Below, one piece after another: positions 22,674-33,241 of a DNA stretch of 64,000 nt. Position 1 is the first letter of the stretch, and each line of letters opens with the position of its first letter. The DNA is from Pseudo-nitzschia pungens (taxonomy: Eukaryota; Bacillariophyta; Bacillariophyceae; Bacillariales; Bacillariaceae). The translations under genes and the position numbers were made by a program. Under the pieces are notes generated by a model. That model made no database searches. It was not told where the DNA came from and worked only from the letters and a program-made list of their open reading frames with translations. The DNA is taken from assembly GCA_037355855.1 (NCBI GenBank), contig CM074766.1, forward strand, positions 2,294,001-2,358,000, in the 5' to 3' direction.

Positions 22674-25199
22674 CTATAATTTCTTCTGCCTCTTCCTTTC
22701 TTCAATAAATTCGTTCTGCAGCATTCTCTTTTGTGATAGGAGATCAGCTGATCTGTGAAAGGTACCATAGCAATCAATGCACAGGTGGACATTACAAGTT
22801 CCACAGCTCATAAGATGTCCCTGCTCCTTCAATCCCAGCCAACCATGCATAGCACACCTAGCGTTGGGCCTCGGCGGACGGGGGATATGATCGAAGCTCT
22901 TGTCCAGTCTGAATCTGAGAGGTCCGTGATTTTCCAGTAAATTGTCAGTAATGTCAACAGAGTTGCGACTTTCGTCATCCTCTGTCAGAGTGGACACGTC
23001 GCTTTCGTCATCTTTCAAAGTGATTTCGACGTCAGCGACGTCATCATAGGGACTGATCCAATGCATTCCAATGGCTTTTCTGAAATCATAGTGCGTTTCG
23101 TAGCTAGGATTCACTCCCTCGTCACGACAGACACTCAAGTAGAGCTTGTAAGCGTTGGTCAGCAGCACCCCTACCGCTCGAAACATGGTGGACCACCACC
23201 ACTTCTTTTTCCGAACAAATCGTTCCAGCGGAAAGACAAATCTTGACTGATCGGCAATATCCACACCACCCGTGCTGTGGTTGTTTGTGTGATCGAGCTG
23301 CTCGAGGCCGAGGAATTTGATCTCCACTTCCTCATCGTTGACCACATCGTACACGGTCTGCACCTTTTCTGTCCACTCGATGCGACCGGTTGCCGTGCTC
23401 AGGTAGTGCACGGGCCTTGCATCGCGCGCACTCGAAGCCACGAGAAATCCGCACCCGGCGTCCCCCTCGAGAACCGCGGCTTTCGCCGCGACACCCACGC
23501 GGTTTCCTTCCTCCTCGTTCTCCGCGTTGGGTTGCAGGACGCAATCGGGGACGCCGCACTTTTTCCCCCGCGCCGCTCCGTGGCAGAGAACCCTGTTCTC
23601 GTGGAGATACGCGGCTTTGCAGAACGGCACCGAATTGTACACGCTGTGGATGCCCACGCGGTGGTGCTCGTCCTCCAGAGCGTCGAACAGAGCCAGTACG
23701 CGGGCGTGCAGCGGGGAGAGGTTTTTGTTGCGATGCTTCCCCGGCGCGGGGTCGTTCCGCATGTAAACCTGGTAGCAGTACCCATCGTCGCACAGAGCAT
23801 CGGCTTCGAATCCGTCCGTGCTTTCCCTCGCGTCGCGGTGACGGCCTCCTCTGGATGGCGCGGTCATCTCGTCGACGGTGATTCGACGCCCCGGCATCCA
23901 CGCCTGGGGGCAACGGTGGTTCATCCACTCGATGAGCGGCCGGACCTTCCAGTTCGGATCCCGCTTCCTGGACGGGGCGGCGAGATGGGGGTTTTGGCAG
24001 GCGAGGAACGTCTCGAAGTGCTCGTAGCGCTTCCGGGGATTGATCTCGTGCGCGCTGCGTTCGATCAGATTGTCGTGGACGAAGTCGTTGCCGCGGAGAC
24101 GATCCTCCCTCGCAGACCGGAGCTTGTCTTCCACGCGACCGGCGGGACCGAGGCCGTGGAGCACGTGGAGTCCAAAGAATTGACGCAGCTCCGCGGTCTC
24201 GAAGGGGACAAAATCCGAAAAGTTCGTGTCGCGGGTAGGAACAATTCTGGCTTTGGTGTTTGTCCATTTCGTCATAGATTCAAAGCTAAAGGAGTGCTTT
24301 TGGTCGGCGTCGTGGTTCAATGGAAGGAAGACTTCTGCGTATTTCCAAGCTGGTGAAGCTGCGGATAGCTTGTGTTTCTCCTTGAATTCGGGATCGATGC
24401 AGCCCTTTTCCCTACGAATGGACTTCGCAACCGGCTTGCCATCCTCGTCCTTGCGAATTGTGCCCTTGTCATCGATCTCGTATTCTATCTTCGTGCCACG
24501 GAATTCCGGAATGTCGAACGTTTCCGCAAAGCTGTATTTCGTCGGGGGTTCGAGATCTTCCCCTCCATTGGGAGCGGTTGTTGGGACTCCCGTATCTTCA
24601 ACAACGGCCGCAGGCGTTGGGTGGAGCTCTCTCCAGTACACCGTCTCGGGGAAGAGCGACATCGTCGCTCGGGTTGTACGAGCAGTCGGCCGTCCTCTCC
24701 TCGGTCTCTTTGCCGGTGGTATTTCCTTCGGCGTGGCGTACCTCTTAGTCTTCCTGTCCATTGCTTTCGTCAATCGCTCCACGAGATCCTTCTTCTTCCC
24801 CGACGTTGGTTGGCAACGGAGCTTCAGCTCGTGTTTGAGCCAAGGAGTGGTTCGTCGTTCCAGATCTTCTTCCTCAACTTTGTCTTTGTCTTCGGACCCT
24901 GTTTCGTCTCTTGCCGCCACCGTGTCTTCCGCGAATCGGTAGTCTTCTTCTCCGCATTCTTCGTACTGATCACCTTCGTCGAAGATTGCCTGCAGAAACG
25001 GCCCTCTGCGACCATCGCTGTCGTAGCCTTCGTCGTGCCTGGCGTGCTGCCCGTGAATGTTGCAATAGTCCATGGCCCCACTATTGGTGCTGCTCGTATC
25101 GGTTTCCGAAGGGACTCCGGCATTCTCCGATCCATCAGCAGCGAAGGAAACCTCGTCGTCGTTTAGGTACCGTATGGTGCGTTTCTTTTTTTGGCGCAT
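22674..25199 (-). CDS. SAP-piggyBac transposase-derived protein, copy 2 (intact frame)
   Basis: This is an 841-residue single-exon protein. The ATG at 25199 follows a GTG in frame. It has an acidic N-terminus, a SAP motif (WLKHELKLRCQPTSGKKKDL) near residue 130, the piggyBac-type DDE domain and a C-terminal zinc finger (MSCGTCNVHLCIDCYGTFH). The first Asp block ITVDEMT and the third block STGGVDIADQ are conserved. The second reads IHSVYNSVPF, with His-Ser where piggyBac has Asp-Asn. The segment after the first Asp also looks altered compared with copy 1, where it reads RFKSQLDKRLD. An open 841-codon frame without catalytic integrity points to either recent inactivation or domestication. The GC content is higher than in copy 1 and closer to that of host genes. 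Confidence 0.8.
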   Translation of the reverse strand: MRQKKKRTIRYLNDDEVSFAADGSENAGVPSETDTSSTNSGAMDYCNIHGQHARHDEGYDSDGRRGPFLQAIFDEGDQYEECGEEDYRFAEDTVAARDETGSEDKDKVEEEDLERRTTPWLKHELKLRCQPTSGKKKDLVERLTKAMDRKTKRYATPKEIPPAKRPRRGRPTARTTRATMSLFPETVYWRELHPTPAAVVEDTGVPTTAPNGGEDLEPPTKYSFAETFDIPEFRGTKIEYEIDDKGTIRKDEDGKPVAKSIRREKGCIDPEFKEKHKLSAASPAWKYAEVFLPLNHDADQKHSFSFESMTKWTNTKARIVPTRDTNFSDFVPFETAELRQFFGLHVLHGLGPAGRVEDKLRSAREDRLRGNDFVHDNLIERSAHEINPRKRYEHFETFLACQNPHLAAPSRKRDPNWKVRPLIEWMNHRCPQAWMPGRRITVDEMTAPSRGGRHRDARESTDGFEADALCDDGYCYQVYMRNDPAPGKHRNKNLSPLHARVLALFDALEDEHHRVGIHSVYNSVPFCKAAYLHENRVLCHGAARGKKCGVPDCVLQPNAENEEEGNRVGVAAKAAVLEGDAGCGFLVASSARDARPVHYLSTATGRIEWTEKVQTVYDVVNDEEVEIKFLGLEQLDHTNNHSTGGVDIADQSRFVFPLERFVRKKKWWWSTMFRAVGVLLTNAYKLYLSVCRDEGVNPSYETHYDFRKAIGMHWISPYDDVADVEITLKDDESDVSTLTEDDESRNSVDITDNLLENHGPLRFRLDKSFDHIPRPPRPNARCAMHGWLGLKEQGHLMSCGTCNVHLCIDCYGTFHRSADLLSQKRMLQNEFIEERKRQKKL

Positions 25200-26345
25200 C
25201 ACGGAAGAAATTGCATGCGATTAGTATCACTACTAGTACGTGTACAAGTAGTAACTATTTGCAAAACGGTCGGTATCGTTCTCGATTTTGCGGCAAACTC
25301 GACCCGAAATTCGTTCGGATTGTACCGGTTGGTTTTAGCCGGGCGGGCGGTGCTGGAGCTGCGAGTCTAACTTAACTGCGCTTGTATCCTTGACCGATGA
25401 TTCCTTTGTTGGCTTGTGGGGAAACAATGATACCCATTCCGTCGATTGCGGATCGATCGGTACCTTGCGGTAAGGTCATTAAGCAGCACTGGTACTCGTA
25501 TCCCTTTCGCAAATTGGATTTCCCCGGACCATCGGTGGCGTGTGGTGTCTGATTGTTGGTTGACTGCGATTGCATGCAAGTTAAAAAAAAACCTTACTGT
25601 ACTCGTACGAACTTCGGGGCAGGTTGTCGTAATTTACTCGTAACTCCCGAAAGCGCGCCTTCTCTAAAAAGAAAATACGATCAACAAAGCGCGTAAGTCT
25701 TACTTGTGCGTAAAAGCGCGTACGGTACATAGAGCACCCAAAATTCCGAGAGTGCGGAGACAAAAATCCCGTAAATAAAAACAATCAATAATCTTACCGT
25801 AATTAATTAGTAATCTTACTTCTTACCATACTATTCTCAAAAATACTTCGTACTAGACCATCTTTTTTCGAAACAAAAAGTAAAGGGTCGGACTTTCTTT
25901 CTACTACTAGGAACACCCAAAAGGGGAAAAAAAAATCAATGACACTGTCGTTCTAGTCCAACCAAAACGATCGGGGGATATTTAGTATAATCAAACTCTG
26001 GTCTACTAGTTCTAGTTCCTGGATCGTCCCAAAGCATTGCGATTTATTCGTTCATTCATTCGATTGGTACCGTATGGAACCGCAGCATCTATCCATCGTA
26101 TTGTCCGGGGCCAAAGAATCGATCGTTGGTTGGATCGATGCGACGCGGCACCGCGATTCGGTCGAGAGACACTCGACTCGACTCGACTCGAAAGGTTGGT
26201 TGGTTGGTTTCGTTTCTCGTTGCTCCTTTGTTTCACCTCGCCCTGTGCTGCTGTGCTGCAATTCGATTCAATCCAATCCAATTCAATTCAATTCAATTCA
26301 ATGCAATTCAATTCAATTCAATTCAGCGCAGTGCAATACACCGCA
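25200..26345. other. Spacer with a third fragment of the transposase-unit flank
   Basis: Around 25270-25380 it is weakly related to 21616-21720. Around 26080-26275 it matches 22265-22440, which is the flank of copy 2 without any coding part. An AATTC pentamer tract occupies about 26265-26330. GTAATCTTAC-type words lie at 25790-25825. No gene is supported. Confidence 0.6.
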
Positions 26346-27521
26346 TTACACATCCACGTCGTAGACCTTGTTCCGGCTCCTCCGGGTGTTTTTTTCCCGA
26401 TCGGCGGTTTCGCTCTCGTTTTCGTCCTCTTTTTCGTCGTCGCTTTCCGGTCCGTCGTACTCGATCGCCCCGGTCGATTCCAGCCAGTGCCCCAGCCGGC
26501 CGATCGGAAAGTCGTCCGCGGCGGTTTCGCGGGCGACCGAAGCCGCCGCCGGCACCAGCCCCTCGAATCCCACCAACCGCTCGACGCTCTTTCCGTTCCG
26601 AAAGACGATCACCGTCGGGAGGGTCCGGATCCCGAGCTTGACGACGAAGAAGGGGGCCTTTTCCGCGTCGATCCGGACGAACTTGCACGAGAGGTGCCCG
26701 GGGCGGGAGGCGATCGTCTTGAGCTTGTGGTCCATGACGGCGCAGGTCCGGAACCCGGGGTGGAAAAAGTGGACCACCACGCGCTCGCTCGAGGTGCACT
26801 CCGCCAGGAACTCGTCCTGCGAGATGGTCCGGAGCTCCCCGTGGCCCTTGGCCCTGTGGCGCTCCGCGGTTTGGTGGGCGGTTTGCAGCTCCCGGAGGCG
26901 CTTCTGCCGGATCGCCCGCAGGATCGCGGTTTCGTCGTCGTCGTCGTCGCCGTCCAGCAGGTAATCGAATTCGTCGTCGTCGCTGGTTTCGTCGTCGTCG
27001 TCGCTATCTCTATCGTTCTCATCGGCTTCGTCGTCGCTAATGTCCCTTTCGCCACGGGTTTGGCTCTTCTGTTTCTGTTTCTTCTTGTTTTCTATCGTCC
27101 GAGAAATGGCTTCGTAGGCGGTCGGGGGGCGAGGCTCGGGGGCGGTGGGTTCCGGCTCCTCGTAATAGTGTTGTTGCTGTTGTTGCTGCTGCTGTTGTTT
27201 TCGAGAGGCAGTTGCTGCCGCGACGACGCGTCGAGTCGAAGACGGGTATCGAATTGTTCCGTCAGCGGGGTCGGGTCTTCCTCGGGTGGTTCGTCGCCCT
27301 GTTGCGGGATGGGATGGAATGGAATGGAATGCAAGGAAATGCAATGCAACAAAATCACGCGGGCGGTGCGTTGTCGGATCGGTTTCGCAATCGATTCATT
27401 CGGCATGCGCAAGCAAGAACGTGGGTGAGTGAGTCAATGACCAAAAAAAATGATTCGAGCGGTGTGACGCAACCCATTGCATCACTTCGAATCGCATCGC
27501 AGAGACCGACCATCGAGTCAT

Positions 27522-27557
<36 letters not shown>

Positions 27558-27680
27558 CCGGTTTGACTTGGCGTAATTACTCGCACGTACCGGTTGCGCG
27601 AGAAACGGAGTGAACGGGTTGAGGGCGTCCGCGAATTTCATGCTTTTTGCCCCGGGGGCGGAATTTTGAAAGCTCGGCAT
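26346..27680 (-). CDS. TXNDC9: TXNDC9/phosducin-like thioredoxin-fold protein
   Basis: TXNDC9-type proteins assist CCT chaperonin folding of tubulin and actin. The C-terminal half fits the family: GHGELRTISQDEFL, VVVHFFHPGFRTCAVMD, then KFVRIDAEKAPFFVVKLG and LPTVIVFRNGKSVE. There is a single Cys and no CxxC, as expected for this non-redox group. The upstream part is acidic and Gln-rich. The long body frame has no ATG upstream of the core, so I infer a first exon 27680-27587 (MPSFQNSAPGAKS...) and a second 27298-26346 joined by a 288-nt GT-AG intron. A stronger-looking donor four bases earlier (GTACGT) would give the wrong frame. The intron holds a CA dinucleotide tract. The domain identity is firm; the first exon is less so. 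Confidence 0.8.
27521..27556. repeat. (CA)n microsatellite in an intron
   Basis: About 18 CA units within the inferred TXNDC9 intron. Confidence 0.9.
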
Positions 27681-28497
27681 TTTGTCCGCTAAGTTGTTGT
27701 TTCGATCTGCGATGCTTTGCTGTTTGTATCCGATTCGTACGGTCTGCGGACAAGGGTGCAGAAGAGGATGCTTCGCTGGTGGGTCTCCGAAGTAAACCAG
27801 ACTGATTTTCGAGGACGAGTAAGTTAGCGACTAAGGTTACTTGTGCAAGTTTTCGTAATCGCAGTTTTTATCTTGTGTCGTTCGGTGTATTTGTACGACG
27901 ACCAGAGGCATGATGCAACGGCACTCTTACCGGTACCATTCTTCGACGCGTAAGTTATCGTAAGGTTACCCACAGAACAAGTAAGCGGTGTTTGGAACGG
28001 CGTTGTGAGAAACGGATCCGCGGAGGTATTTTTCTAGTGTCCGATTTCGTGTCATTTTTTATTTATGTTCGTGCTTTCTCGGAAGATGGCGCGCTTTTCG
28101 TTCGCGCACGATGCAAGACGTTGTTAACCCAAACCCTGGTGAACCCAAAAACTCCCACCAACCACTGCACATAAGTAACCGGAACCTTACGTATCGTAGT
28201 GCGAGTAAGATACGAGTAAAACCTTACTCGCATGCACCGTAACCTTATCTTACAATCATTCATCATCTCTGCAATCTGGTACTACGGTATCTGCGATCTG
28301 CGATATGCATCATGCATCATCACAAATCAGGAAGCAAGCATTGTTAGAGTAACTTACCCTTGCTCGTAAAAGTACTCCAGGCATTCCAGACAGCGTTTGC
28401 TATGCTGTAATCTGCAACCGCTGTGCAGCCGACAGTCGATCAATGACAGCGGGAGCAGTAACGATACGCACCTCCATTTGCCGCGCATACCGACGGG
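27681..28497. other. Divergent spacer rich in a GTAAGGTTAC-like word
   Basis: At least five copies of the word or its complement lie at 27830-27850, 27955-27970, 28180-28195, 28205-28225 and 28240-28255, most within 400 bp. No gene is supported. Confidence 0.55.
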
Positions 28498-31400
28498 ATG
28501 AACGCCCAATTGTACGCTCACCTTGAGGCCTTCGATGACGACGACGATAACGAAAACGACTGCAGCGACCGCGAACGCGAACGCGGACGATTGCAACGAC
28601 GACGACGACACTACGCAACGATGCCAACTTCTTCGCTAGAAGAGCATGCCGGAGAGGGCAATCGCAATCGAGCTTCTGCCACTGCCGGTGCGATTGCGAT
28701 TGCGGAAGGGAAGAAAAGCAGCAGTGACGACCGTTTCGAACGCGATGATCCCGCCACTGCCCGGGACGACAATCCCAACCGCGAGGAGCCTACCGGACCT
28801 ACTAGCGCTCCCGGCCGTCGATTCGGTCTCCTCCTCGGTGGCGAGTCGGCCAAAATGCGAATGCAACTAGGAATGCAACCGGGAATGCGAATGCGAATGA
28901 TTCCGATCGCCGCGGCCGCGGCCGCGCTGGCATTGGCGCTGCTGCGAGGGGAGGTCCCTCGCCGCCGCGTCGACCGCCGCGCTCTGCCTCTTGCTCCGGC
29001 AGCAGCCGGCGGCGTTCCCGAGCCAAGACCCGAAACGGCGAGACGAAAACGACGATGGAGGTGACGATGACGAAAATGACGATGACGATGACGATGACGA
29101 TGCTCCCTCCGCGCTGCCGACCGGCCAACACCAACACCAACACCGACACGACGGGCCACACCAAACACCCAAACCCCAAACCCCACCTTTTGGCGATAGC
29201 GACGACGACAGTGACAGTGACGACGACGGCGCGGAATGGATCCGGACCGTCGGCGAGTGCCGGAGGGAAGCCGCGCGCCTCCTGGGGCTGATCGGAGCTC
29301 CCCCCATGGAATCGTCGGGATGGGGTCGGAATTCTCGACACTGCGCCGCGAGGAGGGGAAACCGCGGCACGAACAATGCCATCGCTGGGGACGGAGGCAC
29401 CGATGACTCCCTCGGTGACGGCGCGGCAGAAAACAACGCAATCAACAACACAAAGAACACCGAACGCGTCCTCCGCTTTCTGGAGGCGCACGCCCGGCTG
29501 ATCCTGACGATCGACCGAGCCGTTTGCTGGATCCGGACGAGCGCCGGGCTTCACTGGGGCCTCGGGCCCCACTCCCAGTGCGTCGAGCGGGTGGAGCGCG
29601 CTTCGCTGTCCCGGATGCGGATGCGGATGCGGATGCGGATGCGGATGGCTTCCACTCCGACCGCAACCGCAACCAAAACCGTTCGGGGGCCGGAGCCCCA
29701 GCGCAAGGCGGACACGGCCTCCGTCCTGGCGCTCTCGTCCGTCCGGACCAATCTGGCCCGGGTCTTGGTCGGGCAGGCGGAGTCTCTCGTGGAAACCATT
29801 GGGAAACTGGAGGAGGAAGAGGGGCAGCTCGCGCGGGAACGGCTTGCATCCGGTAGGAAACAGCTGACAAGCGACAACGACGTAGCGACAGCGACAACGG
29901 TAGCGACAGCGACTACTCCGAAACCGCGGTTCCCCCGGACCGGAGCGCCGGCGACGACGGACTCCCGCTGCGGCTGCGGCTGCTGCTGTTGGTGGCGCCC
30001 GACGTCGTGGATTTGACCTGGATCAAGGCGGCCCGGAACCACCTGGCGAACCTGCTGACGCACTGCGCGGAACGGGTTTGCACCCTCGAGGCTCTCTCGG
30101 CTTCCGGGGAAATCCCCGCGAGACAGCGCTTCTTCGCCGAAGCGGAAGAATCGAAGTGGACCGCCGAGAGCCTGACGGAACTATCTCTCGGGCCACTTGC
30201 TGCTGGACGAGACCGCACCAACGGAGTTGTCGGCATCGGAATTCGCGTCGAAGTCGGAATCGCAGTCGGAATCTCAATCGCAATCGCAATCGGATTTGGT
30301 CCGTCCCGTCACCCGCAGCAATGGCGACCACGACCTCGTGATTCCCCTGCTGCAGTACCGCCAGCATCTGGACGCTCTGGACGCCGCGCTCTGGTCCTTT
30401 CAGCTGCACACGCGTGGCCCGCAATCCCCGCCCGAGCTGACGGCAATCGGAGGCGCAGATGCCACCGATTCCACGACGACGACGACGACGACGACGACGA
30501 AACCGGGAGATTCTTCGGTTGGTTCCGGCTCAAACACCGGGCACCGACACCGGAGGACCCCTCGAGTCCGGCTTAATCGACGGTGCCTCCCGGCTGGAGT
30601 GGTGGAACCAGATCCGGGAATTGGGCGCTTCGTGCCGGGCGCTCGAGGAGCAGATCGGAGCGAAATTTGTTGCGGTCGACGGGGATCCCGACCGGGATGG
30701 AGGCGATTCCGAGGAAGACGGCAACGCCGACGGCGACGATTCAAGGGGTCTGCCAAAACACACCGGCAGCGAGCCCCGGAGCTACGGAGACGGCACGGAC
30801 GAAGCTCCGGCACCGCGAACCACCGGCACCGCCTCTTCTTCTTCCTCCGAAACCCAAAGCACAAAAACGCTGGTCTTTCACGGAGAGGGAGCCAAGCCAA
30901 AGCGGTCCGCGAAAGCGCCGCGGCCCGGGAATAAGGGCGGTTCGACCGGGGGCGGTCCCGCGTCGCAGACGCAGATGCGAATGCCAACACCGACACCGCG
31001 GGACGTTTTTGCCGAGCAGCGCTTGGTGAGAGAACTCCGACACCGGATCCGAGCCGTTGCCGCCCTCCGGGAGGAAGAACCGAGGGGTGACGTTCCGCGA
31101 GCCTCGGGAACCCGCAAACAGAAACACACCGTGCGCGATGCATCGAAAGCATCCCGAGCGCCGTCGGCAACGGCAATGACGACGACGATGACGACGAGTA
31201 CATCACCACCGCCAGTGATGGACGGACGGGATCCCGGATCGGAAGCGGCGTCTTCCGTGGCAATCGAAGACGAAGGACCGAGCATTACCCTGCCATGGAC
31301 CGCGGTGGGAGAGAAGCCAGCGACCAACTCCGGCACCGCAAAGCGAGAGGCGGCAACGAATATTTTTCTCGGGGCTTCCGGTTCCCTGCTGGACGAGCTG

Positions 31401-31583
31401 AAACAAAACATTGATTTCCTCAGCAACACTACCAACAACACCACCACCAACAACACATACAACAACTGCGCCGACGGTCGTGACGCAACGGAGGATCCCA
31501 GCGAGGAACAGCATCAAGACATCGTCGTTGGTACTACCGACGAGAAGAGTGTGTTTGACGGATCCGTTTCGCAGGACGAATGA
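28498..31583 (+). CDS. Large membrane-associated protein, possibly vezatin-like, reading frame broken
   Basis: The coding signal runs across the whole interval but switches frame near 28965, 29885, 30190 and 30540, with perhaps another switch near 28855. An Ala/Leu-rich pair of hydrophobic stretches near 28910-29010 (AAALALALLRG, then LAAASTAALCLLL) could be a membrane hairpin. Helical blocks follow: WIRTVGECRREAARLLGLIG, RVLRFLEAHARLILTIDRAV, VVDLTWIKAARNHLANLL, VIPLLQYRQHLDALDAALW and, at the end, GSLLDELKQNI. TLVFHGEGA and the C-terminal blocks recall vezatin or myosin-binding membrane proteins; this is a weak guess. The joined frames do not end in stops between blocks, so the gene looks functional apart from small indels. 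The start codon is uncertain. Confidence 0.5.
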
Positions 31584-33241
31584 CAACCAACAAACAAGCA
31601 AAAAGAAGCAATCAAACAAACAAACAAACAAACAATCATGGCAGATTCCACAACGGGGACCGACCGACCGACCAATCGACCGACTCGTTTTGGAACTGCA
31701 CAACTATTGCAGACTTTCTGCGACAGAACTACTACTGGTAGTGGTAGATCAGCAGTAGTATTCCACCAATAGCCAATTGCATGGACCGCCGGAAGACAAT
31801 CGAAGTGTTTGCTTACTACTACTACTACTACTAGTACTAGTAGTAACAGTAGCGAGAGACAGCAGGGCACCACTCTTCCTGCAGTATAGTTTTGATATGT
31901 AGTACTACCTACTCTACAAGAACGGAAGAGTTTTGCTTTGGGATCCCGACTTGATGCTTCTATCATTTGAGGCATTATTATAGGGGAATCATGGAGTACT
32001 ACTACTACCAGCAATGGGAAGAAGTTTTCGTTGAGAGGAGGAGCTCTCACCCATCAGGATAGAAAGTAGTAACCAGTGGACTCAACCCAAGGCATAGTTT
32101 TCTCGGGGAAGAAGGGATTTGAATTTCTTACAATTAGTTGTAGCATCAACTACGTGTAGTGCACTGTTCTGTGTACTAATATCATTTATTTCCTAAGGAG
32201 ATTATTATTTATTTTCTACTAAAGAGATGTCCACCGTGCAAGTTATCACCAATGTTTTCGTTATCCTCCATCTACTAACATGTACGGTTAGTTACCGGTG
32301 CTGGTAGATGAACACAGTAAATGAAAGCGTTCTACCATTCTACTACCGGTACGGTACGTGTTGCGGTATGTAATAATATGACCAGAGCATACTCATTTTT
32401 TAACGAAAGAGCCATAGTAGTAGTAGCAGGGAAAGAAGTTGTATGCGGCACTCCGCTCCATTGGCTAAAAACGGTTCAGAAGAAGTTATTTTTTAACAGC
32501 GTTATCCCTACTTTTTTTGGGTGGGGTGCAAGTTGAGTGAGTGAGTGACCTTCGACTGGAAGGGCATAGTTATCTAGAGTATTCGAAACCGGTACCGTAA
32601 TTCGCAAGAACTGTTCTGATTTCACGCATCTTTTTCTACACGTACTGGATACGAAGTAGGAAGTCGAAGGTACCAATAATTTACTCAGTCTACGTAAGGT
32701 ACTGGTACCAGTACAGTCTACTGTATGGAATGTGGAATGAGTGTGAGTCCAAACTGCGATAGTATCGAAGCATGAGCAGTTACCCACCGTAAGTTCCGTA
32801 CAGGGACGGTCTTGGTAGGTATGCACGGTAATCTTACCGGTAGTTTACACGTTGCCCCCGAGGTTACAGCATTTTTCTCGTTTGCGCCCACCAACGCTTG
32901 GCTTTCCTCGTCGAGGGAACGCAGCGAACGAGACGGAAGTGAAAAAAAACTCTCTTTCAGCTCTTTGTGTCCCTCTGAATCGGCATAGTAGTCGAGCCAA
33001 CAGCCAAAAAAAAGAGTGGGTGCGGCACACGGTGAGTACGGGTAGAGCGACAAGCGACAAACATACCCCAAACATACCCTGCCGGCAAGACGACGGTGTT
33101 GCATTCTATAGAGCTCAGGTTGTGGTTCCTCTTTGGACTCCCGACGAACTAAAGTACTGGAGCGATAGAACAAGGATTTAGGTTGCAAAACAGTAGGCCC
33201 GTGGTGGTATAGTATTTGTATATTACTTCGAGTATACAACA
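31584..33241. other. Long spacer
   Basis: 1.66 kb upstream of the PP2A gene. It has an ACT trinucleotide tract near 31815-31845 and scattered GTACCGGTAC-like words near 32340, 32590 and 32700. Open frames on either strand show no protein-like composition. Confidence 0.5.

Larger units (their letters stand above)
18473..25380 (-). repeat. Tandem segmental duplication of a SAP-piggyBac unit
   Basis: Two units of about 3 kb, roughly 18473-21720 and 22443-25380, share the coding region, about 200 bp of 3' flank and a weaker 5' flank (compare 21616-21700 with 25275-25365). They are in the same orientation and substantially diverged, so the duplication is not recent. I could not define terminal inverted repeats or TTAA target duplications by eye. 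Confidence 0.7.

Noticed and set aside
27590..27591. GTACGT donor for the TXNDC9 first intron
   Set aside because: It is the better consensus, but splicing to the only suitable acceptor puts exon 2 in the wrong frame for the thioredoxin domain.
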